Source of the DNA: JBLNBN01 sp050260015
GTDB taxonomy: Bacteria > Bacteroidota > Ignavibacteria > Kapaibacteriales > UBA2268
DNA length: 64,000 nt
Assembly (NCBI GenBank): GCA_050260015.1
Contig: JBLNBN010000047.1
Location: 1 to 64,000 of the forward strand
Reading direction: 5' to 3'
This document shows positions 27,003 through 35,827 of this stretch, one piece after another. How positions within the stretch are numbered: position 1 is the stretch's first letter; each line of letters begins with the position of its first letter. A model generated the notes under the pieces. The model searched no databases, was not told the DNA's origin, and saw only the letters and a list, made by a program, of their open reading frames with translations. The translations under genes were made by a program, and so were the position numbers.

Positions 27003-27527
27003 ATGAAAGGAAAAACTGGGACTGCCGCCGAGCGTAAGAAAAACGCTATGGCCGCGGAGGATTTCAGATACATAATCAGCATGATCAAAAACGCCGAGCA
27101 GAACGTCGAAACGAAACTTTTTTGGCTTGGCCGATATGAAGAAGAATTTGCGCGCGGCAAGATGAGTATAGAGCAATTCGATAAGATATATAAACGTATC
27201 GATCTCGACCAGGAGACGCTGGATAAGATTAATTGGCCGGGAAATAATCGCCCGAATATGTTAGATGTAATTAGAGAAAGGAAAATTCCAGAAAACGAGC
27301 AGGATAGCAGCTATTCTGACAAGCACGCGTATGCCCTGTCAAGAGCCGATTTTCACAAATTGATCGATGAGATTATTGAAATAGAATTGAATATGGAAAC
27401 GAGAATATATCTGTATGGGAAGTTAGGGGAAGTATGCGTTTACCGCGGAATGAGCTGGGATCAATATAGAATTTATAATAAAATATTGAACATCGATCAA
27501 GAGACTAGGGATAAAATTGACTGGTGA
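27003..27527 (+). CDS. Unknown protein with two copies of a ~55-residue unit
   Basis: 174 aa from the ATG at 27003, chosen because CAGGAGGAATCA lies directly upstream; an earlier in-frame ATG at 26955 lacks a site. I do not recognise it. It is highly charged, without signal peptide or membrane segment. Two similar units occur: DFRYIISMIKNAEQNVETK...DLDQETLDKINW and DFHKLIDEIIEIELNMETR...NIDQETRDKIDW. Both end in the same D-Q-E-T-x-D-K-I-x-W motif, so the protein arose by internal duplication. Confidence 0.75.
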   Translation: MKGKTGTAAERKKNAMAAEDFRYIISMIKNAEQNVETKLFWLGRYEEEFARGKMSIEQFDKIYKRIDLDQETLDKINWPGNNRPNMLDVIRERKIPENEQDSSYSDKHAYALSRADFHKLIDEIIEIELNMETRIYLYGKLGEVCVYRGMSWDQYRIYNKILNIDQETRDKIDW

Positions 27528-27590
27528 TAAATATCTATAAATTTCCCCACAACGGCAAGATCATTCTTAATCGTATTAAGCGCTACGAAT

Positions 27591-28030
27591 AGCGCGCAAG
27601 CGCTTGTAAATAGAATGTTTTGTCACTCTGACGAGCGAAGCGAGGAAGAGTCCATGGGATCTTTTGAATGAATTAATGTTGGGCCGCATAACCTAATTCA
27701 ATTTCTTAACCCCGGAGGGGTTACAGCTTTGTAACGCGAAGCGCCCACCCACATCCACTAGATATCTGCGGCGAAGCCGCGGAAAGGAGGCGGCGGGGGG
27801 CGGCGTTCTCTATTGATGTGAAACCGCTACGCGGTTCGTAAGATTCGCGCTCTTTATAAATTATTTGCGTCGAAAATCCATCGAATAATCCGCTGACGGT
27901 TACGCCATAGGCGTTATACATCTGTAACAGTCGCTCATCGTCGAAAACGCTACGCCGTAGGCGTTGGACAAGAAAAGCTATTAACGTAATCTGCACTTTG
28001 AGTAAAAGGCCATGCCTTTTATGGAATCTC
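27591..28030 (+). repeat. Modular palindromic repeat, copy A
   Basis: Four modules in order. Module 1: GCGCAAGCGCTTG to GAAGAGTCCATGGGAT (27591-27660). Module 2: CTTAACCCCGGAGGGGTTACAG with TTTGTAACGCGAAGCGCCC (about 27702-27750). Module 3: GCGGCGAAGCCGCGGAAAGGAGG (about 27770-27795). Module 4: AACCGCTACGCGGTTCGTAAGATT, then GCGTCGAAAATC, then ACGCCATAGGCGT..ACATCTGTAACAG, then CTACGCCGTAGGCGTTGGACAAG, ending GCCTTTTATGGAATCTC. The same modules recur at about 50.5, 53.3, 54.3 and 61.2 kb. Confidence 0.85.
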
Positions 28031-28130
28031 GTATGACAGACCCATGAATTTTCAACAATTTGCGCCTCTTTTTTGAATGGCTTTATTTGGTAAATGTAAA
28101 ATAAATGCAAAGCCTGACTCATTTTTTTCG

Positions 28131-28170
28131 TTGACAAGAGAACATCGTATTAATAATTTCCGTAATTTTG
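28131..28170 (+). promoter_or_regulatory. Putative promoter of tRNA-Gln
   Basis: TTGACA at 28131-28136 is followed 17 bases on by TAATTT (28154-28159). A second box, TAATTTTG at 28163-28170, matches TAnnTTTG and shares the surrounding CCGTAATTTTG with the tRNA-Phe promoter. Either could be used. Confidence 0.5.
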
Positions 28171-28226
28171 AATCTCGCTTGAGGGCGCGAAGTCTAAAAG
28201 CCGGAAAAGAAGAAATAATGAAATAC

Positions 28227-28299
28227 TGCCCTGTGGTGTAACTGGCAACACGCCTGACTCTGGATCAGGAGAGTCCAGGTTCGAGCCCTGGCGGGGCAG
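28227..28299 (+). tRNA. tRNA-Gln (anticodon CTG)
   Basis: A complete cloverleaf: acceptor TGCCCTG with CGGGGCA (one T-G pair), D arm GTG/CAC, anticodon stem CCTGA/TCAGG around loop CTCTGGA (anticodon CTG), T arm CCAGG-TTCGAGC-CCTGG, discriminator G. The U1-A72 pair and G73 are typical glutamine identity elements. CCA is not encoded. An intrinsic terminator follows five bases later. Confidence 0.96.
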
Positions 28300-28304
28300 C
28301 TAAA

Positions 28305-28334
28305 AAGCCCTGAACGAAAGTTCAGGGCTTTTTT
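28305..28334 (+). terminator. Intrinsic terminator of tRNA-Gln
   Basis: Perfect 11-bp stem AAGCCCTGAAC/GTTCAGGGCTT with a GAAA tetraloop, followed by T residues. Confidence 0.92.
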
Positions 28335-28449
28335 CATTATTATAACGCAAATAGAATATTCCCCATTCGTTAAGCCGCATCCCAACTAAAAGATATTTTG
28401 TTCGTCTATGCTGATATTTAATTGATTCAACTTAACTTTCGGGTAGAAT

Positions 28450-29853
28450 ATGAATAGTATGGAATTCGATTTAGTAATAGTCGGTTCGGGCCCGGGCGGA
28501 TATATCGCCGCCGTACGCGCGTCTCAATTGGGCATGAAGGTAGCTTGCGTCGAGCGCTCAGATCTCGGCGGAGTATGCCTGAATTGGGGATGCATCCCAA
28601 CAAAAGCTCTCTTAAAGAGCGCCGAGGTATGGCACAATATCCACCGCGCTTCCGAATTCGGCTTTAACGTCGAGAACGTTTCCGTAAATTTTGACCAGGT
28701 AATTAAACGCAGCCGCGACGTTGCAGGCAAGATGAGCAAAGGCGTCGGCTTCCTCTTTAAAAAATATAAAATTGAGCACCTCCGCGCGCACGGTAAAGTT
28801 AAATCGCGCAATTTAGTCGAGCTTTACGATAAAGAAGGTAACATGACCGGCACGGTTTCCTGCAAAAATGTTATTATCGCTACCGGGGCCCGCCCCCGGA
28901 TGTTCCCCGGCATCGAAGTCGACCGCAGGAAGATATTGACCTCCACCGAAGCTATGATCCAGAAAAAGGTCCCCCAGTCGATGATAGTAATGGGCGCGGG
29001 AGCTATCGGCGTCGAGTTCGCTTATTTCTTCTCTACCTTCGGTACGGAAGTTACTATAATTGAAATGATGGATAGGATTCTCCCGGTCGAGGACTCCGAA
29101 GTCTCCAAAGAGCTTGAGCGCAACTTCCGCAAGAGCAAAATCAAGCTGCTTACCTCCACGCGCGTCGTGTCCGCAAAGACTGAAGGCGAAGCTGTGAAGG
29201 TGGTAATTCAAAAGAAGGACGGCTCCGAGGAAACCCTTACGGCCGATCTCGCTTTGAACGCTATAGGCATCCAAGCGAATATAGAAAACCTGGGATTGGA
29301 GGAAATGGGCGTCGCGGTCGAGCGCGGCTTTATAAAGATCGACGAGATGCTCCGAACTAACGTCGAGGGCGTTTACGCTATAGGCGACGTAGCCGGCCCG
29401 CCGTGGCTCGCGCACAAAGCTTCCGCGGAAGGTATCACATGCGTCGAGCATATCGCCGGCAAGCATGTCGTTCCCGTTGATTACGCAAACGTCCCGGGCT
29501 GCACCTACTGCCATCCTCAGGTCGCGAGCGTCGGTCTTACCGAGGAAAAGGCCCGCGCCGCCGGCCACGAATTAAAAATAGGTAAATTCCCCTTTACGGC
29601 GAACGGAAAAGCGAACGGCATCGGCGAACCGGTCGGCTTTATTAAATTGATCTTCGACGCGAAGTACGGCGAGCTTTTAGGCGCGCATATGATCGGCCCG
29701 GACGTAACGGAGCTAATCGCGGAAATGGGATTGGCCCGCTCGCTGGAAGCTACCGGCGAAACCATATTCAAGACGATACACGCTCACCCGACGCTCAGCG
29801 AGGCGGCAATGGAAGCCGCGGCTCTCGCTTACGACGAGTGCGCTAATCTATAA
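28450..29853 (+). CDS. lpdA: Dihydrolipoyl dehydrogenase
   Basis: 467 aa flavoprotein (E3) that reoxidises dihydrolipoamide in 2-oxoacid dehydrogenase complexes. FAD motif IVGSGPGGY is near 10-18. The redox-active disulfide is Cys43/Cys48 in GGVCLNWGC. The NAD motif is MGAGAIGVEFAYFF and the FAD-2 motif AIGDV. The C-terminal HAHPTLSEA carries the His-Glu active-site pair. A second ATG three codons in is also possible. No E1/E2 genes are adjacent. It converges with era, leaving 14 bases between. Confidence 0.96.
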   Translation: MNSMEFDLVIVGSGPGGYIAAVRASQLGMKVACVERSDLGGVCLNWGCIPTKALLKSAEVWHNIHRASEFGFNVENVSVNFDQVIKRSRDVAGKMSKGVGFLFKKYKIEHLRAHGKVKSRNLVELYDKEGNMTGTVSCKNVIIATGARPRMFPGIEVDRRKILTSTEAMIQKKVPQSMIVMGAGAIGVEFAYFFSTFGTEVTIIEMMDRILPVEDSEVSKELERNFRKSKIKLLTSTRVVSAKTEGEAVKVVIQKKDGSEETLTADLALNAIGIQANIENLGLEEMGVAVERGFIKIDEMLRTNVEGVYAIGDVAGPPWLAHKASAEGITCVEHIAGKHVVPVDYANVPGCTYCHPQVASVGLTEEKARAAGHELKIGKFPFTANGKANGIGEPVGFIKLIFDAKYGELLGAHMIGPDVTELIAEMGLARSLEATGETIFKTIHAHPTLSEAAMEAAALAYDECANL

Positions 29854-29867
29854 GAAAGGAATTTGGA

Positions 29868-30761
29868 TCAATATCCGAAGCTTTTTAGCATGCCGGGCTT
29901 GGAGCGCCACTTTTCGCGAACCTTGACGAACAGCTCCAAATAAACCGGCAATTCGAAATGATTTTCCAACGCTCGGCGGGCCCGCTCGCCGAGCTCTTTT
30001 ATTTTTACTCCGCCCTTGCCCAGTATTATCGCCTTCTGCGTGTCCTTCTCGACGATTATTTCAGCGTGTATAAACCACTTGCCGGCCGCGCGCTCCTTGA
30101 ATTCAAGGATGCTCACTTCGGTCGAGTACGGCACTTCTTCGCTGAACATCTGGAAGACCTGCTCGCGGATAAGCTCGGAAGTAAAGAAACGTTCGGGTTG
30201 CGAGGAAAGTATCTCGGGGTCGTAGTAGAACTCGCCTTCGGGCATAATGCTTTCGGCTATCTGGAGGTATTTATCGACGTTAACGCCCTTAAGCGCGGAA
30301 ACCGGTAGGATTTCCTGAAATAAACTAAGCTGCGCCGCCGATTGAATTATCGGCAGCGAGAGCTTTACGTCTTTAAATTCGTCGATCTTATTAATTAGCA
30401 GGATCTTGCTCTGGGGCAGCTTTATCAAAGTTTCCAGAACTTCGTCGGGGAGAATTTTTTCTCCGCGATCAATCTTTGGCGCGTCGATCATAACGGTAAT
30501 GGCGTCGGCGGTTTCCAACGCTTCCGAGACGTACCCCATCATGCTGCGCTGCATCTCGTACCGGGGCTTGAGTATCCCGGGCGTGTCGACGAAAACGATC
30601 TGCGTATCGTTGCGCGTGGATATGCCCAGCACCCTCTTTCGAGTGGTCTGAGGCTTATCCGTAACGATGGAGAGCTTAGCTCCTATCGCCGCGTTCATTA
30701 AAGTGGACTTACCGACATTTGGTTTGCCGATAATCGCCATATATCCGGCTTTGGTCGGCAT
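29868..30761 (-). CDS. era: GTPase Era
   Basis: 297 aa. The GTPase domain has G1 GKPNVGKS (12-19), G3 DTPG and G4 NKID. The C-terminal KH domain includes AIILGKGGVKIKELG, used to bind the 3' end of 16S rRNA during 30S assembly. It lies 26 bases downstream of the DUF3098 gene, which carries the promoter. Confidence 0.97.
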   Translation of the reverse strand: MPTKAGYMAIIGKPNVGKSTLMNAAIGAKLSIVTDKPQTTRKRVLGISTRNDTQIVFVDTPGILKPRYEMQRSMMGYVSEALETADAITVMIDAPKIDRGEKILPDEVLETLIKLPQSKILLINKIDEFKDVKLSLPIIQSAAQLSLFQEILPVSALKGVNVDKYLQIAESIMPEGEFYYDPEILSSQPERFFTSELIREQVFQMFSEEVPYSTEVSILEFKERAAGKWFIHAEIIVEKDTQKAIILGKGGVKIKELGERARRALENHFELPVYLELFVKVREKWRSKPGMLKSFGY

Positions 30762-30787
30762 ATTATCTCGGAAGTTCGTTCAACAAA

Positions 30788-31090
30788 TTATTTAATTTCG
30801 TCTTCTTTTTTGCCAAAGTATTTAAGTATCGCATAGGGAATAACGCCGCAATAGCCGATCACTAAAACGATCGGGGAGAGAGTAACGGCAAAGAAGTTAT
30901 TCCATTTGCCCTGCGGCACGGCGGGCTCTTCAGTAACGCCGGTCGCCATGAGGGCGTAACCTAACAATATGACGCCTAAACCGATCGCCATCCAGATAAA
31001 ATTCTCTCGTCTCAAAGGGAAGCGCCACTTCGGCGCTTTCTGCGTTTTAGCCGTAGTCGTTCTAACGGCCGGTCTCACGCTTTTAGCCAT
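30788..31090 (-). CDS. DUF3098 two-helix membrane protein
   Basis: 100 aa. A basic N-terminus (KSVRPAVRTTTAKTQKAPKW) is followed by RRENFIWMAIGLGVILLGYALMATG and a second hydrophobic helix (FFAVTLSPIVLVIGYCGVIPYAIL). This is the DUF3098 pattern, common in Bacteroidota near ftsX, uppP or era. It is probably an inner-membrane protein of unknown role, co-transcribed with era. Confidence 0.88.
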   Translation of the reverse strand: MAKSVRPAVRTTTAKTQKAPKWRFPLRRENFIWMAIGLGVILLGYALMATGVTEEPAVPQGKWNNFFAVTLSPIVLVIGYCGVIPYAILKYFGKKEDEIK

Positions 31091-31130
31091 ATTGCCCCCT
31101 ATTATCGCAGGTTACAAAATTTTAGAAAGG

Positions 31131-31162
31131 CAAAATTACGCAATTTTTGGCTACATAGCAAA
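31131..31162 (-). promoter_or_regulatory. Bacteroidota-type promoter for DUF3098-era
   Basis: On the minus strand TTTTG (31159-31163) is followed by 20 bases and TAATTTTG (31138-31131), an exact match to TTTG-N19-21-TAnnTTTG. It lies 41 bases upstream of the DUF3098 start. Confidence 0.75.
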
Positions 31163-31200
31163 AGAGTGGAAAAAAAAGGATACATTATTAGAACTCTAAT

Positions 31201-31243
31201 ATAAATTTCCACGAAGACCATTGGATTATAGCCTCCGTGGAAA
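31201..31243 (-). terminator. Terminator of the cyanophycin operon
   Basis: Minus-strand RNA forms a 13-bp stem TTTCCACGGAGGC/GTCTTCGTGGAAA with a 12-base loop, followed by TTTATATT. Two pairs are G-U only in the minus-strand RNA, which supports this direction. Confidence 0.65.
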
Positions 31244-31304
31244 ATCTATAAAGATCAAAGACATATTCCTCTCCCTTCATCCCATTCTCAAAATAATTGT
31301 AAAT

Positions 31305-33962
31305 TTATCCCACATTTACAAGTTTTTGGATCGATTCCGCCTCGAGACGCGCCTTTTCAGCGAGCGCAATTTCGACGACGGCCTGAATATCGGTGGCCAG
31401 TATTACCAGCAAATCTCCTTCCTGGGCTTCCGCTAATGTTTTATAAGTCGCTTCCTCCTCGCCGTCGAATTCCTCGACAGGCAATTCGGGGCATATCTTA
31501 GCGATGCCTTCGGAAAGCAGCCTGTTCATCTCGCCCCTTGCGCGTCCGCGTTGCTCGCCTGATTCCTTAAGGATTATTCTATGGAACATGCTAGCGGCCA
31601 ATTCGCCGAGCGTTCGGATATCCTCGTCGCGGCGGTCGCCCGTAGCGCCGAAGCTCCCGATAATTCGTTTATGCCCGAGCTTGTTGATAAAGTTCTTTAA
31701 CGCGATGAATCCGCTGGGGTTGTGCGCGTAGTCAATTAATACGTCGTAGTAGCCCATATTAATAAAGTTGATCCTGCCGGGGGTCTGGCTGATAGCCGAG
31801 TTAAACGTAGCGAGTCCCTTCCGGATAACGTCGGGCGCGACGCCCTGCGAAAAGAGCGCCGCTACGGCGGCAAGCGCGTTCTGGATCATAAATTCGGCTT
31901 TCCCTGCGAAAGTCAACGGGACGTTCTCTATGCGCTCTATCGCTGTGCGTTCGGCGCCGCGCTTAATTACTATTTCCCCGCCTTCGAACACGCAGGCCAA
32001 GCCTCCCCTGCGAACGTGATTCACTATTTCGGGGCGACCGGGTTCCATAGAAAAGAGAGCCACTCTCGACTTGACGTCGCGGCGCATATCGTAAACTAAT
32101 TCGTCGTCCGCGTTAAGTATAGCGTAGCCGTTCCGTTTCGCGCTCTTGGGAACTACCGACTTAACGCGAGCCATATCGTGGATGTCGTTTATATCCTTCA
32201 GCCCAAGGTGGTCTTCGCTTATATTCGTAACAATAGCGGCGTCGCATTCCTCGAACCCGAGGCCGTTTTTAAGGATACCGCCGCGGGCGGTTTCAAGCAC
32301 GGCGACGTCTACTATCGGATCCTGCAGCACGAGTTGAGCGGAGTAATATCCCGTATTGTCGCCCTTCTCGACCAACTTATCGTAAATATACGTGCCGTCG
32401 GTTGTAGTGAAGCCCGGCTTAAAACCAGCGATTCGAAGCGTATGGGCTATAAGTCGCGTCGTAGTCGTCTTGCCGTTCGTGCCTGTAATAGCGTAGATAG
32501 GTATCGACGCTTCCTTTGGATTGGGGAACATCATTTCCACAACGTGGCGGGCTACGTTTCGCGGCTCGCCCAGGCTTGGATTTAAATGCATCCTGAAGCC
32601 GGGAGCGGCGTTCACCTCGATAATCGCCCCGTTCCCCTGCCAAATCGGGGAAGTAATGTCGCGCGCTATAACGTCGATACCGCATACGTCGAGCCCGATT
32701 ATCCTCGCAATGCGCTCGAACATGAATGCGTTGTCCGGGTGCACTATGTCCGTTCTATCGATGGCTTGCCCGCCGGAAGAGAGATTGGCGGAGGATTTAA
32801 TCGCTAAAGGTTCTCCCTCGGGCAGTATACTGTTTAGGGTGTAACCGGCCCGCGTAAGCAACCCTATTGTGGTTGCGTCTACTTTTATCTTCGTCAGGAA
32901 GTTCTCGTGGTCCTCGCCGCGGCGCGGGTCGGAATTAAGCTCCTCGATCAATTCGCTTACCGTATGAACGCCCGTGCCCGTAATAGTCGGAGGCTGCCTT
33001 TCGGCCACGGCTACAAGCTTTCCGTTCACTACTAGCGCGCGGTAGTCGGAGCCCGTAACAAATTTTTCTACTATTACTTTATGGGATACCTTTTTTGCTT
33101 CCGCGAACGCGGCGAGCGCTTCGTCAAAATTATTTATATTAGTCGTAACGGCTCTGCCATGGTTCCCGTCGACCGGCTTAATCGCAAGCGGGTACCCTAT
33201 CTTTTCCAGTATCCAGGGCAGGTCCTCCACGGAGGAGCATACTAAACCTTTGGCGACGGGGATGCCCATGGACGCAAGTAATTTCTTGGTCTCAGCCTTG
33301 TCGCAGGCGATCTCGGTCGCGATCAGGTTCGTCGAACTCGTAACGGTAGCTTCGATCCTTTTAGCGCGACTGCCGTAGCCAAGCTGAACGAGCGAATTGT
33401 CGTCCAATCGTATCGCCGGTATGCCGCGCTTGCGAGCTTCGTCCACGATGGAGGCGGAACTTGGCCCGAGCTTAGTTTTCAGGTATTGCTTTCTTATTTG
33501 CCCGACCCGATTTCTAACGGTCTCCTCGAACTCCGCATCCTCCATCCCGTTCGCCAGGTCAAGAAATGTCTTAACGGCCAGCTTAGCCGCGAGTATCCCG
33601 GCGGCCTCTTCCTCGTAGCTGAAAACTACGTTGTAAACGCCCAATTCCGACGTAGAGCGGGTCCGTCCCCAGCCAGTGTCGATGCCGGCCATGCATTGCA
33701 TTTCGAGCGCGAAATGCTCTATAGCGTGCCCCGCCCATGTCCCTTCGTTCATTCGCCGGATGAAGCCGCCCTCGATGCCGTAGCTGCAGTGATGAGAAAC
33801 GAGATTCGGCATGCCTGCTAACGCTTTTTCGCTGAATCTCGGAATTTTATTCGTAGGATGATATTCGTACAATCCTATGTCCAGCCGCATCTGAATTAAT
33901 TTCTTACGGCGGGCGCTCCAATAATTTGGTCCCTTTAATGCTCTAAGCTCTATGATTTTCAT
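31305..33962 (-). CDS. cphA: Cyanophycin synthetase
   Basis: 885 aa, the usual CphA1 size. It adds Asp and Arg in turn, using ATP, to build multi-L-arginyl-poly-L-aspartate. The N-terminal domain (IIELRALKGPNYWSARRKKLIQMRLDIG) is CphA-specific. An ATP-grasp domain covers about 220-480 (YPLAIKPVDGNHGRAV, IIEVNAAPGFRMHLNPS). The C-terminal Mur-ligase domain has the P-loop GTNGKTTTT near 490-498 and the DYAHNPSGF segment. It is the last gene of a three-gene operon with the matching degradation enzymes. Confidence 0.96.
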   Translation of the reverse strand: MKIIELRALKGPNYWSARRKKLIQMRLDIGLYEYHPTNKIPRFSEKALAGMPNLVSHHCSYGIEGGFIRRMNEGTWAGHAIEHFALEMQCMAGIDTGWGRTRSTSELGVYNVVFSYEEEAAGILAAKLAVKTFLDLANGMEDAEFEETVRNRVGQIRKQYLKTKLGPSSASIVDEARKRGIPAIRLDDNSLVQLGYGSRAKRIEATVTSSTNLIATEIACDKAETKKLLASMGIPVAKGLVCSSVEDLPWILEKIGYPLAIKPVDGNHGRAVTTNINNFDEALAAFAEAKKVSHKVIVEKFVTGSDYRALVVNGKLVAVAERQPPTITGTGVHTVSELIEELNSDPRRGEDHENFLTKIKVDATTIGLLTRAGYTLNSILPEGEPLAIKSSANLSSGGQAIDRTDIVHPDNAFMFERIARIIGLDVCGIDVIARDITSPIWQGNGAIIEVNAAPGFRMHLNPSLGEPRNVARHVVEMMFPNPKEASIPIYAITGTNGKTTTTRLIAHTLRIAGFKPGFTTTDGTYIYDKLVEKGDNTGYYSAQLVLQDPIVDVAVLETARGGILKNGLGFEECDAAIVTNISEDHLGLKDINDIHDMARVKSVVPKSAKRNGYAILNADDELVYDMRRDVKSRVALFSMEPGRPEIVNHVRRGGLACVFEGGEIVIKRGAERTAIERIENVPLTFAGKAEFMIQNALAAVAALFSQGVAPDVIRKGLATFNSAISQTPGRINFINMGYYDVLIDYAHNPSGFIALKNFINKLGHKRIIGSFGATGDRRDEDIRTLGELAASMFHRIILKESGEQRGRARGEMNRLLSEGIAKICPELPVEEFDGEEEATYKTLAEAQEGDLLVILATDIQAVVEIALAEKARLEAESIQKLVNVG

Positions 33963-34037
33963 AACGTCTTCCCTATTTTTTGCTTTTCCCCTGGCATTTG
34001 CGGCATACGTTGTAGCCGCCAGTATAATTCTAAAAAT

Positions 34038-34958
34038 TTATCGTAATTCATCCTCGTAAAAGACAGCTGCAACGGCGCGATCAAGCGTTCTGTATCCTCG
34101 GTACATTGTCGGGGTGTTGTGTTTTATGTATATATTTCCGTCGCAATCAATCCCGATTATTCCCATTTCCGCTTTTATTTGCTTATCGTTGAATTGAAAA
34201 ACCTGTTCAATAGCTTCTTTGATTGATTTGCCTCCGTATTTCATTAGCGCGTAGACTTCGTGCGCAAAGACTCCTCTAATAACTTTCTCGCCGTCCCCGG
34301 TTATCGAAACGGCGCAGGCCTCGTTATTCGCGTAAAATCCAGCCCCCACGATCGGGCTATCCCCGATCCTGCCTTCTATCCGCCCGGGCAGTCCGCCGGT
34401 GGAAGTGGACGCGGCTAAATTTCCCTGCGAATCAAGCGCGACAGCGCCAACCGTATCGCCTTCGACAAAAATATTTTTGGGGTCCTTAATGGATATTTCC
34501 CATTCTTTCACCCTGTGCGGCACGATAAAGTAATCGTTCGTCGCCGTCGCCAAGCCTATGGCGCTTGCGAATGAATCGGCCTCCGGGCCGCGAAGCATGG
34601 CGTAGGGGCTCCTATCCATAACCGCTCGGGCCGCGTCGACGGGGTTTCGCACCGTTTTAACGCCGCAAACCGCCCCGGACTTTAGCTCGTAGCCGCACAT
34701 GATCCCGGCGTCGCACTCGACGCTACGCTCGCGCGTTAGCGTCGAACCCCTTCCCGCGTTGAAAATGGGATTGTCCTCGAGCTTTACGACTGCGCCGTGA
34801 ACGGCGTCCAACGCGGATCCGTTGTTCTCCAGGATTTTCCAACCCGCCTCCAGCGCGGCAAGTATTCCTTTACGGAATTCCCATTCCTGCTCGGGATTTA
34901 TCTCGCTACGGGTGCGATTGACCGCCCCGCCGTGAACGGCAATTGATATATTTATCAT
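34038..34958 (-). CDS. iaaA: Isoaspartyl peptidase/L-asparaginase (Ntn hydrolase)
   Basis: 306 aa precursor of a two-chain threonine hydrolase. The autocleavage site is GD-TVGAVALD with nucleophile Thr169. The downstream GLPGRIEGRIGDSPIVGAGFYA and GDGEK segments shape the substrate pocket. In cyanophycin breakdown it splits the beta-Asp-Arg dipeptide released by CphB. Its start overlaps the cphB stop as ATGA. The gene symbol is by family. Confidence 0.93.
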   Translation of the reverse strand: MINISIAVHGGAVNRTRSEINPEQEWEFRKGILAALEAGWKILENNGSALDAVHGAVVKLEDNPIFNAGRGSTLTRERSVECDAGIMCGYELKSGAVCGVKTVRNPVDAARAVMDRSPYAMLRGPEADSFASAIGLATATNDYFIVPHRVKEWEISIKDPKNIFVEGDTVGAVALDSQGNLAASTSTGGLPGRIEGRIGDSPIVGAGFYANNEACAVSITGDGEKVIRGVFAHEVYALMKYGGKSIKEAIEQVFQFNDKQIKAEMGIIGIDCDGNIYIKHNTPTMYRGYRTLDRAVAAVFYEDELR

Positions 34959-35827
34959 TTGGTCTCCTTGGGCATAATATCTCCGGGATAAAATTTTCTT
35001 TCGAATAGATCAAATTCGTTTCCGCGACAAAGCAAGTGGACGCGCAGATTCTCAACGCAGAGAGGCTCGCCGCTCTCCGTTTCGTTAATGTTTGTATACT
35101 TTATATCATGCCCGTCGATAATCGTCACCATGCCGCTGCCGATGCACTTCATGTGCCCCGTTCCCTTTACGATTAACGCGGTGTCCTCGCCCAGGCCGAT
35201 CCCGACGCAAGTTGGATTAGTTATTACCGCGGAAGCTATTCGGCCGACTCGCCCGCGCTTAACGAAATGGGTGTCCATTATGCAGCTGTCGATAAGGCCG
35301 AGGCCCGACATAGTCTTTACGTCTCCCTTGAGGATGGACTCCAGGGTGGAGCCTTCGTAGATCATGATTTTTGCCATAGCGTGGGCGCCGGCGCTCGTGC
35401 CAGCGACGGTGAACGTCTTATCTGAACAGTACTTGTCCGCTATTCTTTCAATGAATTTCGTCCCGCCAAGGATCGTGGTAAGCTTAAACTGATCGCCCCC
35501 GCTAAACATTAAGGTGTGCGCTTTATTAATCCTTTCAATTATTTCTTCGTCCTCGGCCTGTTCGCGGGATTCGATGTGCATAATATTCATATTCTCAAAA
35601 CCGAGAGTGTGGAAAGTGCGTCGGTACGCATCGGCAACTTCTTCGGGTTCGCTCGTAGCGGTGGTGACGAGCTCCATAGTGGTATGCTTTTTATGCTCGG
35701 GAAGTAAGTGCTTTAATATTTCAAATTTAATAAAGTCCTTGCTTTCCGTTTCCATAATAAGCTGGGTCTCGTCTTCCTTACTTTCCGCGCCGCCGATGAT
35801 CATTAACGTTCCCTTCGGCTCTTTCAT
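34955..35827 (-). CDS. cphB: Cyanophycinase
   Basis: 290 aa from the ATG at 35827, which has AAAGGGAAAATTT upstream; a 16-codon extension with a hydrophobic start is unlikely. It is a serine exopeptidase (family S51) that releases beta-Asp-Arg from cyanophycin. The triad is Ser145 (AGTSAGAHA), His187 (DTHFVKRGRVGR) and Glu214 (GLGEDTAL). The spacings of 42 and 27 residues equal those known for the Synechocystis enzyme (Ser132, His174, Glu201). It heads the operon and is coupled to iaaA. Confidence 0.95.
   Translation of the reverse strand: MKEPKGTLMIIGGAESKEDETQLIMETESKDFIKFEILKHLLPEHKKHTTMELVTTATSEPEEVADAYRRTFHTLGFENMNIMHIESREQAEDEEIIERINKAHTLMFSGGDQFKLTTILGGTKFIERIADKYCSDKTFTVAGTSAGAHAMAKIMIYEGSTLESILKGDVKTMSGLGLIDSCIMDTHFVKRGRVGRIASAVITNPTCVGIGLGEDTALIVKGTGHMKCIGSGMVTIIDGHDIKYTNINETESGEPLCVENLRVHLLCRGNEFDLFERKFYPGDIMPKETK

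Larger units (their letters stand above)
27528..28226. other. Gene-free region holding repeat copy A and tRNA-Gln leader
   Basis: Apart from the modular repeat at 27591-28030 and the tRNA promoter region at 28131-28170, I see no gene. Apparent ORFs here are translations of the repeat. Confidence 0.65.

Noticed and set aside
27721..28137. 138-aa minus-strand frame
   Set aside because: It is contained almost wholly in modular repeat copy A, and homologous frames are broken in the other copies.
28194..28385. 63-aa minus-strand frame
   Set aside because: It overlaps the complete tRNA-Gln gene and its terminator.
28813..29568. 251-aa open frame antisense to lpdA
   Set aside because: The lpdA frame is unambiguous, and the antisense product has no domain or ribosome site.
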